Shown: positions 16,009 through 23,773 of the stretch, one piece after another
Position numbering within the stretch: the first letter of the stretch is position 1
How the letters are laid out: every line of letters starts with the position of its first letter
From: an uncultured Selenomonadaceae bacterium
Lineage (GTDB): Bacteria; Bacillota; Negativicutes; Selenomonadales; Selenomonadaceae
Direction: 5' to 3'
Assembly (NCBI GenBank): GCA_905234175.1
Contig: CAJOGX010000007.1
Location: 43,986-107,985, forward strand
DNA: 64,000 nt
The notes under the pieces: model-generated
The model's database searches: none
What the model was told of the DNA's origin: nothing
The model's input: only the letters and a program-made list of their open reading frames with translations
Program-made: the position numbers and the translations under genes

Positions 16009-17085
16009 ATGAAAATCGTTGTGGCGATTGACAGTTTCAAGGGGAGCGTGACGAGCCTCGAGGCGGGGCGCGCGGCGGAAGCTGGCATTAAAATTTCTGC
16101 GCCGAATGCTGACGTAAAAGTTTACCCGCTGGCTGACGGCGGCGAGGGCACCTGCAAAACTCTCACCGAAGGGCTGGGCGGCGTGCTCAAAAAAGTCGAA
16201 GTGACCGGCGCGCTCGGAAATAAAATCACGGCGGAGTTCGGCGAAATTGGAAATCTGGCGGTTATCGAAATGGCGGCGGCGGCTGGCTTGAATCTCGTGC
16301 CGGAAAATCTGCGCAACCCGCTCAACACTACGACTTACGGCGTCGGTGAAATGATTCTACGCGCGCTCGGCGACGGCTGCAAAAATTTTATCGTCGGGAT
16401 TGGCGGGAGCGCAACGAATGACTGCGGGCTCGGTATGCTCACGGCGCTGGGTTTCAGTTTCGGCACGGGAATTTTCGGCAGGGATTTGGCGGGCGTTGAA
16501 AAAATTTCGCGGACGGAAAAGTTTCGCGGCTGCAGTTTCAAAGTTGCCTGCGACGTGAAAAATTCGCTGACCGGCGTGAACGGCTGTTCCGCAGTTTACG
16601 GCCCGCAGAAAGGCGCTACGCCCGAAATTGTCGCGCAGATGGAAGGATGGATTAAAAATTTCGCTGAGCTGGCGGGCGAAAAAAATTCCGTAGCTGGCGA
16701 CGGCGCGGCTGGCGGCCTGGGCTTTGCGTTCAGAGTTTTTCTGGGCGGCGAACTCATTCCTGGCGTCGAGCTGATTCTGGACGCGCTGAAAATTTCTGAC
16801 GACCTGCGCGACGCTGACGTTCTGATTACCGGCGAAGGCTCCGTTGACGCGCAAACTTTGCAGGGAAAAGCTCCGGCGGGCGTTGCTAAACTCGCTAAGC
16901 GGCTCAATCCAAAAATTAAAACCGTGGCGATTGGCGGCGGCGTGGAAATTGGCGGCGGCGGTGACTTCGACGCAACTTTTTCGATTCTGCGCGCGCCAGT
17001 CACTTTGAGCGAAGCGATGAAAAAATCTGTCGCTGAAAAAAATATTTCGGAAACGGTCGCGCAAATTATTCGACTGATTAACTGA
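16009..17085 (+). CDS. glxK: Glycerate 2-kinase (GarK/GlxK family)
   Basis: 358 residues, close to the usual 370-380 of family I glycerate kinases. The N-terminus MKIVVAIDSFKGSVTSLEAG is diagnostic, with the SFKG phosphate-handling motif, followed by PLADGGEGTCKTL, GIGGSATNDCGLGML and LITGEGSVDAQTLQGKAP. The enzyme phosphorylates D-glycerate to 2-phosphoglycerate in the cytosol, linking glycerate or hydroxypyruvate degradation to glycolysis. The ATG follows AAAGGAAGGG. The gene is transcribed divergently from the pseudopilin operon with a 49-base gap, and galE follows after 12 bases. No glycerate transporter or other degradation gene lies next to it, so the operon partner gives no pathway hint. 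Confidence 0.93.
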   Translation: MKIVVAIDSFKGSVTSLEAGRAAEAGIKISAPNADVKVYPLADGGEGTCKTLTEGLGGVLKKVEVTGALGNKITAEFGEIGNLAVIEMAAAAGLNLVPENLRNPLNTTTYGVGEMILRALGDGCKNFIVGIGGSATNDCGLGMLTALGFSFGTGIFGRDLAGVEKISRTEKFRGCSFKVACDVKNSLTGVNGCSAVYGPQKGATPEIVAQMEGWIKNFAELAGEKNSVAGDGAAGGLGFAFRVFLGGELIPGVELILDALKISDDLRDADVLITGEGSVDAQTLQGKAPAGVAKLAKRLNPKIKTVAIGGGVEIGGGGDFDATFSILRAPVTLSEAMKKSVAEKNISETVAQIIRLIN

Positions 17086-17097
17086 GGAGGAATGTTT

Positions 17098-18087
17098 ATG
17101 GCAATTCTGGTATGCGGCGGCGCGGGCTACATCGGCTCGCACACCGTCCACGTGCTTATCGAACGCGGCGAAAAAGTTGTTATCGTCGACAACCTGCAGA
17201 CGGGGCACGTCGAGGCTGTCAATCCTGCGGCGATTTTTTACAGGGGCGACATTCGCAACGCCGCCGCGCTGGAGAAAATTTTTACCGAAAACCAAATCGA
17301 AGCGGTGATTCACTTCGCAGCAAATTCCCTCGTCGGCGAGAGCGTCACCAACCCGCTGAAATACTTTAACAACAACGTCGGCGGTATGCAGACTCTGCTC
17401 GAAGCCATGGTGAAATTCGGCGTCGACAAAATTATTTTCAGCTCGACGGCGGCGGTTTACGGCGAACCCGAAAAAATTCCCGTCACTGAAACTGCCGCCA
17501 CTAACCCGACAAATCCCTACGGCGAATCGAAACTTATCATGGAAAAAATTATGCGCTGGGTCAGCCGCGCGAACGGCCTCAAGTTCGTCAGCCTGCGCTA
17601 CTTCAACGCGGCGGGCGCTCTCGAAACCGGCACGCTCGGCGAAGACCACGCGACTGAAACGCATTTAATCCCGCTGATTCTTCAGGTTCCTCTCGGCAGG
17701 CGCGACCACATCACAATTTTCGGCGACGACTACCCCACGCCCGACGGCACCTGCCTGCGCGACTACGTTCACGTTATGGATTTGGCGAGCGCTCACATTC
17801 TCGCTCTGGATTATCTTCGCAACGGCGGCAGCTCCGAAATTTTCAACCTCGGCAATGGGCGCGGCTTCTCCGTCAAAGAAATTATCGCCGCCGCGGAAAA
17901 AGTTACCGGCAAGAAAATCAAAACTGAAATTGGCGCGCGCCGCGCTGGAGACCCCGCTCAGCTTATCGCGTCGAGTGACAAAGCTAAAAAAATTCTGCAC
18001 TGGGCGCCCAAATTTTCCAGCGTCGAAAAAATTATCGAGGATGCCTGGAACTGGCACAAAAATAATCCGGACGGTTACAAAAAATAA
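17098..18087 (+). CDS. galE: UDP-glucose 4-epimerase
   Basis: 329 residues. The Rossmann motif [12 protein letters not shown] at the N-terminus binds NAD. The short-chain dehydrogenase pair is visible as FSSTAAVYG and [11 protein letters not shown] (YxxxK), and RYFNAAGA plus [14 protein letters not shown] are typical of GalE. It interconverts UDP-glucose and UDP-galactose for galactose use and surface polysaccharides. An ATG at 17092 sits only two bases from GGAGG. The ATG at 17098 has good spacing, so I chose it. It follows the glycerate kinase closely, and its stop overlaps the start of the DUF441 gene (TAATG). Confidence 0.95.
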   Translation: MAILVCGGAGYIGSHTVHVLIERGEKVVIVDNLQTGHVEAVNPAAIFYRGDIRNAAALEKIFTENQIEAVIHFAANSLVGESVTNPLKYFNNNVGGMQTLLEAMVKFGVDKIIFSSTAAVYGEPEKIPVTETAATNPTNPYGESKLIMEKIMRWVSRANGLKFVSLRYFNAAGALETGTLGEDHATETHLIPLILQVPLGRRDHITIFGDDYPTPDGTCLRDYVHVMDLASAHILALDYLRNGGSSEIFNLGNGRGFSVKEIIAAAEKVTGKKIKTEIGARRAGDPAQLIASSDKAKKILHWAPKFSSVEKIIEDAWNWHKNNPDGYKK

Positions 18088-18548
18088 TGAGCGAATATTT
18101 AACACTGGTCGCAGTCTTACTTTTGAGCGTCGTCGGGCACAACATGACGGTCGTCTACGCCGCGCTGATAGTTCTGGCGGTAAAATTTTTTGAACAGCTC
18201 ACGGGAGCGCCGCTTTTGGAATTTCTCGGCGGGCACGGACTTCAGCTGGGAATAATAATTCTGACGGCGGCAATTTTAGTACCAATCGCGAACGGCACCG
18301 TCACAATTTCCACGATGATAAATTCATTCAAGTCGACGGCGGGACTCGTGGCGCTGACGGCGGGGCTCTTAGCGGCAGTAGCTGGCGGCGCAGGCGTACC
18401 GCTCATGCAGTCGAATCCGAACGTAATTCCCGCGCTGATTGTCGGCACGATGGCTGGCGTATTTTTTTTCAAGGGAATTGCCGTCGGACCGCTGATAGCC
18501 GCGGGCTTTACGTATTTCGTGCTGGCGCTCATAGAATATTTTCGCTGA
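18087..18548 (+). CDS. DUF441-family integral membrane protein
   Basis: 153 residues, almost entirely hydrophobic, with four or five membrane helices: about 2-35, 48-68, 85-105, 110-128 and 135-150. The pattern (LLSVVGHNMTVVYAALIVL, PIANGTVTISTMINSF, GAGVPLMQSNPNVIPALIVGT) matches the DUF441/YeaL family, conserved in Firmicutes and proteobacteria. Function unknown; no transport motif is obvious. The ATG overlaps the galE stop by one base, so translation is coupled. Confidence 0.8.
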   Translation: MSEYLTLVAVLLLSVVGHNMTVVYAALIVLAVKFFEQLTGAPLLEFLGGHGLQLGIIILTAAILVPIANGTVTISTMINSFKSTAGLVALTAGLLAAVAGGAGVPLMQSNPNVIPALIVGTMAGVFFFKGIAVGPLIAAGFTYFVLALIEYFR

Positions 18549-18574
18549 ATATTTTCACCGCCGCCAAAACGTGG

Positions 18575-18580
18575 TAAAAT
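18575..18580 (+). promoter_or_regulatory. Extended -10 element for the NYN-domain gene
   Basis: TGG followed by TAAAAT, 27 bases upstream of the TTG start at 18608. The -35 (TTTTCA at 17 bases) is weak. Confidence 0.35.
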
Positions 18581-18607
18581 GCTAAAAAATTTTTTGAGGA
18601 TGATTCA

Positions 18608-19882
18608 TTGATTGCCCACATTTTTATTGACGCAGAAAATGTCAAGCCGGAAATTGCGTTCAAGGCGATAGAAAAATTCCGCTACGACTACGACGTTGTC
18701 ACCGTCGACATTATCGGCAAGCAGGAAGTTCTTTCGCAGAAATACCTTGACGCCGGCAGGACTTACCGCATTCAGAATTGCGATTACGGCAAAAATTCCG
18801 CCGATACCTGGCTCTGCACCGAAATTGCCAAAACTATTTTTGAGCAGCCGGCGGTTGAAGTTATCATTTTAGTTTCGAGCGACAGAGATTTTCTGCCGGC
18901 GATTAAACTCGCAACGGATCAGAATCGCAAAGTTATCGTCGTCTCAAACGGCGTCGGGCACAAAAATCTTAAGGCGATGCTTTACGACCTGCGGATTAGT
19001 CCCGACCTGATTGAACTTGTAGATTTTCGCAGCGGTTTAACTATTCCAAAGAAAGGCTTAAACGAAGTTATGGAAAATGCTCAGCCCAGCGGTCAGTTTG
19101 AAAAGTTGTTCAAGCTCTGCGCGAACCTCCCTCCCAATACGAAAAATTTTTACCTTAAGCGCGCCTCGCAGGTCAAATTTATTTTCGTCAAAAACGGCGA
19201 CCGGCTCGCGGAAATTCCTTTTATCAACGGGATAAATCTTTCGACGTTCACGAACACGCTGTTCGACTTCAAAATTATCGGCAAAAACGATTCCGCCGCC
19301 GCAGTTATCGCCGAAAGTTTCCTCAAGCTCGTCGGCAATTCGGTTTGCTTGTACACCGAGGACGAACTCAGCCAGCTTGACGAGTCCGGCAAAGACCCCG
19401 CGACGAATTTTCTGGACGAACACGCCGCCGAAGTCAAAACCGTTTTCGTTAAGCGCGGCGATAAAATTTATGAAGTGCCCTTCGTTGACGGTATCCCCGC
19501 TGATATTTTCGCGCTGATTCTGAAGAAAAGCGGCGTCACCGGCGATATTCAGTCTGTCGTTGCGGAAAGTTTCCTCGATTCGCGCGGCGGCAAAATTTAT
19601 TTCCGCGACGCCTCGGAAGTCATGAGCTACGTCGAGCCGGAGCTGAAAAATCTTTCGCCTGACGTTAAAAAATTTCTGCAGGAAAATCAGCCCGCCGTTG
19701 AGTTCGTGCCAGTCACCTCCAGAAATGTCACGTACAAAGTTCCCTTCGTTGACGGCATGCACCTTTCGGTTTTCGTGCGCATTCTTCACGAGCTGAAAGT
19801 CCTTGGCAAGAACGCGCAGTCGCCGAAAATTCTGGCCGCCAACGGTTTCGCCGTTAAAGATAACATCGTTCGCAAAAGTTAA
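18608..19882 (+). CDS. NYN-domain (LabA/DUF88) nuclease-like protein with three novel C-terminal repeats
   Basis: 424 residues from a TTG behind GAGGA; the ATG at 18600 is closed by a stop after three codons. Residues 1-150 form an NYN/PIN-like domain: AHIFIDAENVKP, NSADTWLCTEIAKTIFE and ILVSSDRDFLPAIKLA carry the acidic residues that bind metal in this nuclease fold. In place of the usual OST-HTH domain there are three diverged repeats of about 85 residues (about 171-260, 263-345, 346-424). Each has a strand pair with a VKNGDRLAEIPFINGI-like core: EIPFING, EVPFVDG and KVPFVDG. I do not recognise this repeat. The protein may process or silence RNA, by family analogy only. thyX starts 12 bases downstream. 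Confidence 0.75.
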   Translation: MIAHIFIDAENVKPEIAFKAIEKFRYDYDVVTVDIIGKQEVLSQKYLDAGRTYRIQNCDYGKNSADTWLCTEIAKTIFEQPAVEVIILVSSDRDFLPAIKLATDQNRKVIVVSNGVGHKNLKAMLYDLRISPDLIELVDFRSGLTIPKKGLNEVMENAQPSGQFEKLFKLCANLPPNTKNFYLKRASQVKFIFVKNGDRLAEIPFINGINLSTFTNTLFDFKIIGKNDSAAAVIAESFLKLVGNSVCLYTEDELSQLDESGKDPATNFLDEHAAEVKTVFVKRGDKIYEVPFVDGIPADIFALILKKSGVTGDIQSVVAESFLDSRGGKIYFRDASEVMSYVEPELKNLSPDVKKFLQENQPAVEFVPVTSRNVTYKVPFVDGMHLSVFVRILHELKVLGKNAQSPKILAANGFAVKDNIVRKS

Positions 19883-19894
19883 GGAGCTGCTGCC

Positions 19895-21283
19895 ATGAAA
19901 ATTATTGAGCCGAGCGCCGAGCTCGCGCAGGAACTTGACGCCGCCGAAATTATGCGCCACCTCGAACGCGCCGGCAGAGTCTGCTATAAATCCGAGTCCA
20001 GAATTTCCGACACGTCCGCCGAAAAATTTCTCGCCAACATTATCAAATCCGGTCACGAATCTGTTATCGAGCACGTAAGTCTTACGTTCAAAATTATTTG
20101 CGACAGAGGCGTCAGCCACGAAATTGTCCGTCACAGGCTGGCGAGCTATTGCGTCACCGGCGATACCGTGATTCCGTCCTATTCCAAAATTTACAGAAAT
20201 TCCGGCAAAAAAAGAACTATCGAGACGATTTATAACTGGTCGAAAAATCCGCAGTGTCACGTGGCATTTCAGCAACTGGTCGTCCGCAGTTTTGACGAAG
20301 AAACTCATACCGTCGTTCCGAATAAAATCCGGCGCGTTTTTTACAGCGGCATTCAAGAGGTTTTTGAGCTGAAGACTGCGAGCGGCAGAATTATAAAGTG
20401 CACCGGCGGACACAGATTTTTCACCGACGCGGGCTGGAAAAAGCTGGACGAGCTGACCGCTGGAAATGAAATTTACGTCAACGGTTCACCGCTGCTGGAA
20501 AATGAAGACTGGCTCCGGCACAACTATCTTACGCTGAATAAAACGCGTAAACAGCTCGCTCAGGAAATTGGCTGCTGTGAAGCTCTCGTGTACCGCGCGT
20601 TCAAGAAATTCGGTATCGTAAAACCTTTATCGGATAGACCAAATCGCCGTCCAGGACGCGGCGTCAAAGGAATGTTTTCTGCAGAGCAACTTAACAATCT
20701 GAGTGAGCGTATGAGCGGCGAATTTAATCCAGCGTACAAAAAAAATCGCGCAGAATTGACAATTTCCGGCGGTTATTGTGAAGCTCATAGAAAAATCGGC
20801 GCGTTCAGAGACAAAATCGTCAGCATAAATTACGTCGGCAGGGAAAAAGTTTACGATTTGGAAATGGACGAGCCTTATCACAATTACGTTGCTAACGGCG
20901 TGATTGTCCACAATTCTCAAATGAGCACGCGCTACTGTGACTACAGCGGCGACAAATTCGGCGGGGAGCTGAGTTTTATCAGGCCGTGTTTCTGGCAGGA
21001 AGGCGAAGAAAATTTTGAGCTGTGGCGGCAAGCTATGGCGCAGGCGGAAAAATTTTATCTTGAGCTACGGAAAAACGGCGCGCGCCCCGAAGAAGCCCGC
21101 TCGGTACTTCCAAATTCTCTGGCGACGGAACTTTTCATGACGGCGAACCTGCGCGAGTGGCGGCATTTTTTAAAGCTCAGAACTTCGCCGCGCGCTCACC
21201 CGCAAATGAGACAAATCGCGCTGCAGATTTATGAAATTCTGCGCGAAAACCTGCCGCTAATTTTTTCCGACATTGTGATATAA
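19895..21283 (+). CDS. thyX: FAD-dependent thymidylate synthase ThyX, interrupted by an intein
   Basis: The frame encodes 462 residues; removing the 255-residue intein leaves 207, the normal ThyX length. ThyX makes dTMP from dUMP with FAD, NADPH and methylene-tetrahydrofolate. The N-extein ends in IVRHRLASY and the C-extein begins SQMSTRYCDY, so the spliced product restores the signature RHR-x7-S (RHRLASYSQMS) that binds dUMP and FAD. The C-extein also has the SLATELFMTANLREWRHF and HPQMRQIA segments of the family. The ATG follows AAGGAGC. Splicing is needed for function because the intein cuts the active-site motif. It lies between the NYN gene and rpe; the rpe -10 element overlaps its stop codon. 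Confidence 0.93.
   Translation: MKIIEPSAELAQELDAAEIMRHLERAGRVCYKSESRISDTSAEKFLANIIKSGHESVIEHVSLTFKIICDRGVSHEIVRHRLASYCVTGDTVIPSYSKIYRNSGKKRTIETIYNWSKNPQCHVAFQQLVVRSFDEETHTVVPNKIRRVFYSGIQEVFELKTASGRIIKCTGGHRFFTDAGWKKLDELTAGNEIYVNGSPLLENEDWLRHNYLTLNKTRKQLAQEIGCCEALVYRAFKKFGIVKPLSDRPNRRPGRGVKGMFSAEQLNNLSERMSGEFNPAYKKNRAELTISGGYCEAHRKIGAFRDKIVSINYVGREKVYDLEMDEPYHNYVANGVIVHNSQMSTRYCDYSGDKFGGELSFIRPCFWQEGEENFELWRQAMAQAEKFYLELRKNGARPEEARSVLPNSLATELFMTANLREWRHFLKLRTSPRAHPQMRQIALQIYEILRENLPLIFSDIVI
20150..20914 (+). other. Intein within ThyX (255 residues, reduced homing region)
   Basis: The insert starts with the splicing cysteine in CVTGDTVIPS (block A). A block B-like GHRFFTDAGW follows IKCTG. It ends in block F/G, YDLEMDEPYHNYVANGVIVHN, with the terminal His-Asn followed by the +1 serine. 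Between them (about intein residues 120-225) is a basic stretch containing a helix-turn-helix-like KQLAQEIGCCEALVYRAF and an RMSGEFNPAYKKN segment like the DNA-binding modules linked to HNH homing nucleases. No complete HNH or LAGLIDADG motif is visible, so the endonuclease looks degenerate. Coordinates run from the TGC codon of Cys1 to the AAT codon of the last Asn. Confidence 0.92.
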
Positions 21284-21284
21284 T
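21279..21284 (+). promoter_or_regulatory. Extended -10 promoter for rpe, inside the thyX end
   Basis: TGA-TATAAT 20 bases upstream of the rpe start, overlapping the thyX stop codon. No clear -35. Confidence 0.45.
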
Positions 21285-21303
21285 TTTTTAGGAGGAATTT
21301 TTC

Positions 21304-21999
21304 ATGTCAACGATAGTAGCGCCGTCAATTCTTTCGGCGGACTTCGCGCACCTGGCGGACGAAATAAAAAAGGTAACCGACGCCGGCGCCGAGTACATTC
21401 ACATTGACGTTATGGACGGGACTTTCGTGCCGGAAATTACGATTGGCGCGCCGGTTGTCAGGAGCCTGCGCAAATTCTCCGACGCGGTTTTTGACGTTCA
21501 TTTAATGGTTGAGCACCCCGAAACGCAGATAAAATCTTTCGCGGAAGCCGGCGCTGACATTATCACTTTCCACGTCGAGACTGCGCGCCACCCCCACCGC
21601 GTCATTCAGCAGATTCACGAAAGCGGCTGCAAGGCGGGCGTCGCCCTGAACCCTGGCACTTCCCTTTCCATGATTGAGGAATTGCTCGAAGATGTTGAAA
21701 TGGCGCTGGTTATGACCGTCAACCCTGGCTACGCCGGTCAAAAATTTATTGAGTCGCAGCTCGGCAAAATTCACATGCTCTACCACATGATTGACGAAAT
21801 GGAAACCGAATGCGATATCGAAGTCGACGGCGGCATTAACGCCAAAACTTCCGTGCTCGTCCGCGAATCCGGCGCAAAAATTCTCGTCGCCGGCTCAGCG
21901 ATTTACGGCGCGCCCGACGTCGCCAGGGCGATTAAAGATATTCGCGGCAAGGAACTTCACCGCCACCGCCACTACGAAGACGACGAGGAGGAAGATTGA
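21304..21999 (+). CDS. rpe: Ribulose-phosphate 3-epimerase
   Basis: 231 residues. The TIM-barrel motifs are complete: APSILSADFAHL, HIDVMDGTFVP (metal-binding His and Asp), FDVHLMVEHPE, MTVNPGYAGQKF and EVDGGINAKT, then VAGSAIYG for phosphate binding. The enzyme interconverts ribulose-5-phosphate and xylulose-5-phosphate in the pentose phosphate pathway. The C-terminus carries an unusual short tail of histidine, arginine and acidic residues (HRHRHYEDDEEED) beyond the normal barrel end, possibly metal-binding or disordered. The ATG follows AGGAGG. The PHP phosphatase gene follows after three bases. Confidence 0.96.
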   Translation: MSTIVAPSILSADFAHLADEIKKVTDAGAEYIHIDVMDGTFVPEITIGAPVVRSLRKFSDAVFDVHLMVEHPETQIKSFAEAGADIITFHVETARHPHRVIQQIHESGCKAGVALNPGTSLSMIEELLEDVEMALVMTVNPGYAGQKFIESQLGKIHMLYHMIDEMETECDIEVDGGINAKTSVLVRESGAKILVAGSAIYGAPDVARAIKDIRGKELHRHRHYEDDEEED

Positions 22000-22002
22000 A
22001 CT

Positions 22003-22764
22003 TTGATTTTCGACTGCCACACCCACACGAAGTTTTCCGCCGATTCGGAAATGCGCGCCGCCGACGCCATTGCCTGCGCTCAAACTTTCGGCAACGGGAT
22101 TATTTTTACCGAGCACTACGATTACGAACTCCCTGGCGAAATTGATTTCACCTTCGACGCGAAAAGTTATTTCAGCGAGTACAAAAATTTCCGCAGCGAC
22201 AGCGTCCGGCTCGGCGTAGAAATTGGCTTGCGTAAAGTTGCGCGCGAAGCTAACAGAAATTTCCTCGCGAAGGGCGATTTCGATTTCGTTATCGGCTCGA
22301 TTCACGTCGTCGACGACATTGACATTTACAACCCGAAATTTTTTGCTGACAAGGATAAATCTGCCGCGTATCGAAAATATTTCGCGGTGATGGCTGAGGA
22401 GGCCGCCGCCGAAGATTTTGACGCGCTGGGGCATATCGATTACATTTGCCGCGCCGCCACGTACACAGACCCCGAAATTGATTACGCTACGTTCAAGCCG
22501 GAAATTGACGCCGTGCTGAAAATTCTCGTTGAGCGCGGGAAAATTCTTGAGCTGAACACGCGGCGGCTGGATAAAATTCGCGGGCTCAAAGAACTCGTGC
22601 CGGTTTATCAGCAGTACAAAAATTTTGGCGGGAAGTACATAACGATTGGCTCTGACGCGCACAAAGTTGAGGCGGTCTGCGCGAATTTTGAACGCGCGAT
22701 GGAATTTGCACGGGAACTGGAACTGCAGCCGGTGAGTTTCTGCCGACGCAAGCTTGAAGTGTAA
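22003..22764 (+). CDS. PHP-domain phosphatase, histidinol-phosphatase (HisJ) type
   Basis: 253 residues from a TTG at 22003 with AGGAGGAAG about ten bases upstream. The four PHP metal-binding motifs are visible: FDCHTHTKFSADSEM, FTEHYDYE, GSIHVVDDIDIY and ALGHIDYI, plus the terminal IGSDAHKVE. Length and motif order match HisJ-type histidinol-phosphatases, which hydrolyse histidinol phosphate in histidine synthesis with a trinuclear metal centre. No other his gene is nearby, so another phosphate ester could be the substrate. It lies tightly behind rpe and before the XpaC/TM2 gene, suggesting one operon. Confidence 0.8.
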   Translation: MIFDCHTHTKFSADSEMRAADAIACAQTFGNGIIFTEHYDYELPGEIDFTFDAKSYFSEYKNFRSDSVRLGVEIGLRKVAREANRNFLAKGDFDFVIGSIHVVDDIDIYNPKFFADKDKSAAYRKYFAVMAEEAAAEDFDALGHIDYICRAATYTDPEIDYATFKPEIDAVLKILVERGKILELNTRRLDKIRGLKELVPVYQQYKNFGGKYITIGSDAHKVEAVCANFERAMEFARELELQPVSFCRRKLEV

Positions 22765-22784
22765 CTCGGTCGGGAGGTGTCGCA

Positions 22785-23753
22785 GTGGATTATTTGTTGG
22801 TAATTTTGTCGACGGTCGCCGTGATATTCGGCGGGAAGGCGTTTTGGGACTGGCGGAAAAATCGGACGCCGCAGCTGGATTTGGAGGAGCTCGAAGAGGA
22901 GCGCGCGACGTACCTGCAGGAGAATTTCGATAAGGCAACGGCGGATTTCAACTACCTGGAAAAGGCGCGCGAAGAAATTTCGGACAGGGAACTTTCGGCG
23001 CAGCTGACTCGAATGCAACGCGTCGCAAAAAAACTGCTGGCGCATCTTGAAAAAAATCCCGACCGAATCCCGCTGGCGTACAAGTTCATCGATTATTATC
23101 AGGATCGCGCGGTAAAAATCGTCCGGCAGTACAAGGAGCTGGAGGAAACGGAACTTTCCACCGACCGCGTGCGGGACTTGAAGGCGCGAATGAAAATGAC
23201 GCTCTCCGCGCTGGACGACGCCTACGCCGACCAGTTTGAACACGTGCTCAACGACCAGATTATTTCCGCCGACGCCGAACTCAAAGTCATGGAACAGCAG
23301 CTTGACGCCGAAGGGATTAAGCGCAAGACGATTGACATTGGCGAGGTCGACGAATACGGTAACGTCCGAATCGACACTGACCTTCTGGATCAGCCGCTCG
23401 GCGGGATTGAGCGCAGAAATATTCCCCTGCCGACGCGCCGCCGCAAGCGCTACTACGAAGACGAAGACGATTTACAAACTTTTCCAGAGGAAGAGCGGCC
23501 GGAAATTATTCAGCGTAAACTGATTCAGTCGGCGCTGGCAATTTTCCTCGGCTCGCTCGGCGCGCACAAATTTTATCAGGGGAAAACGTGGCAGGGCGTT
23601 TTGTACCTGCTGTTTTTCTGGACGACGCTGCCGACGTGGATTGGCTTCGCGGAGGGGATTCGCTATCTGTTCATGCCGGTGGAAGATTTTTATGAGCAGT
23701 ACATGAAAAAGGACAGGGACAAAAAAAACGGGCGCAACCGGCGCCGTGATTGA
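22785..23753 (+). CDS. XpaC-like membrane protein with C-terminal TM2 domain
   Basis: 322 residues from a GTG behind GGGAGGTG. An N-terminal membrane helix (LLVILSTVAVIFGGKAFW) is followed by a long helical region (residues 35-165, coiled-coil-like, with YLEKAREEISD and QLTRMQRVAKKLLAHLEKNP) that resembles the XpaC/5-bromo-4-chloroindolyl phosphate hydrolysis family. A basic-acidic linker (TRRRKRYYEDEDD) leads to a TM2 domain near residues 245-305: LGSLGAHKFYQGKTWQGVLY and a second helix with the family's G-x-H-xFY pattern. The XpaC-TM2 pairing is notable. Function unknown; XpaC relatives sit beside toxic-anion resistance (TelA) genes, but none is seen here. Confidence 0.7.
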   Translation: MDYLLVILSTVAVIFGGKAFWDWRKNRTPQLDLEELEEERATYLQENFDKATADFNYLEKAREEISDRELSAQLTRMQRVAKKLLAHLEKNPDRIPLAYKFIDYYQDRAVKIVRQYKELEETELSTDRVRDLKARMKMTLSALDDAYADQFEHVLNDQIISADAELKVMEQQLDAEGIKRKTIDIGEVDEYGNVRIDTDLLDQPLGGIERRNIPLPTRRRKRYYEDEDDLQTFPEEERPEIIQRKLIQSALAIFLGSLGAHKFYQGKTWQGVLYLLFFWTTLPTWIGFAEGIRYLFMPVEDFYEQYMKKDRDKKNGRNRRRD

Positions 23754-23773
23754 TTTCTGAAGGAGCGATTGGA

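Noticed and set aside
16357..17664. A 435-codon open frame on the minus strand across glycerate kinase and galE
   Set aside because: It is antisense to two clear enzymes, has no family motif, and its composition is what biased codon use in the real genes produces on the other strand.
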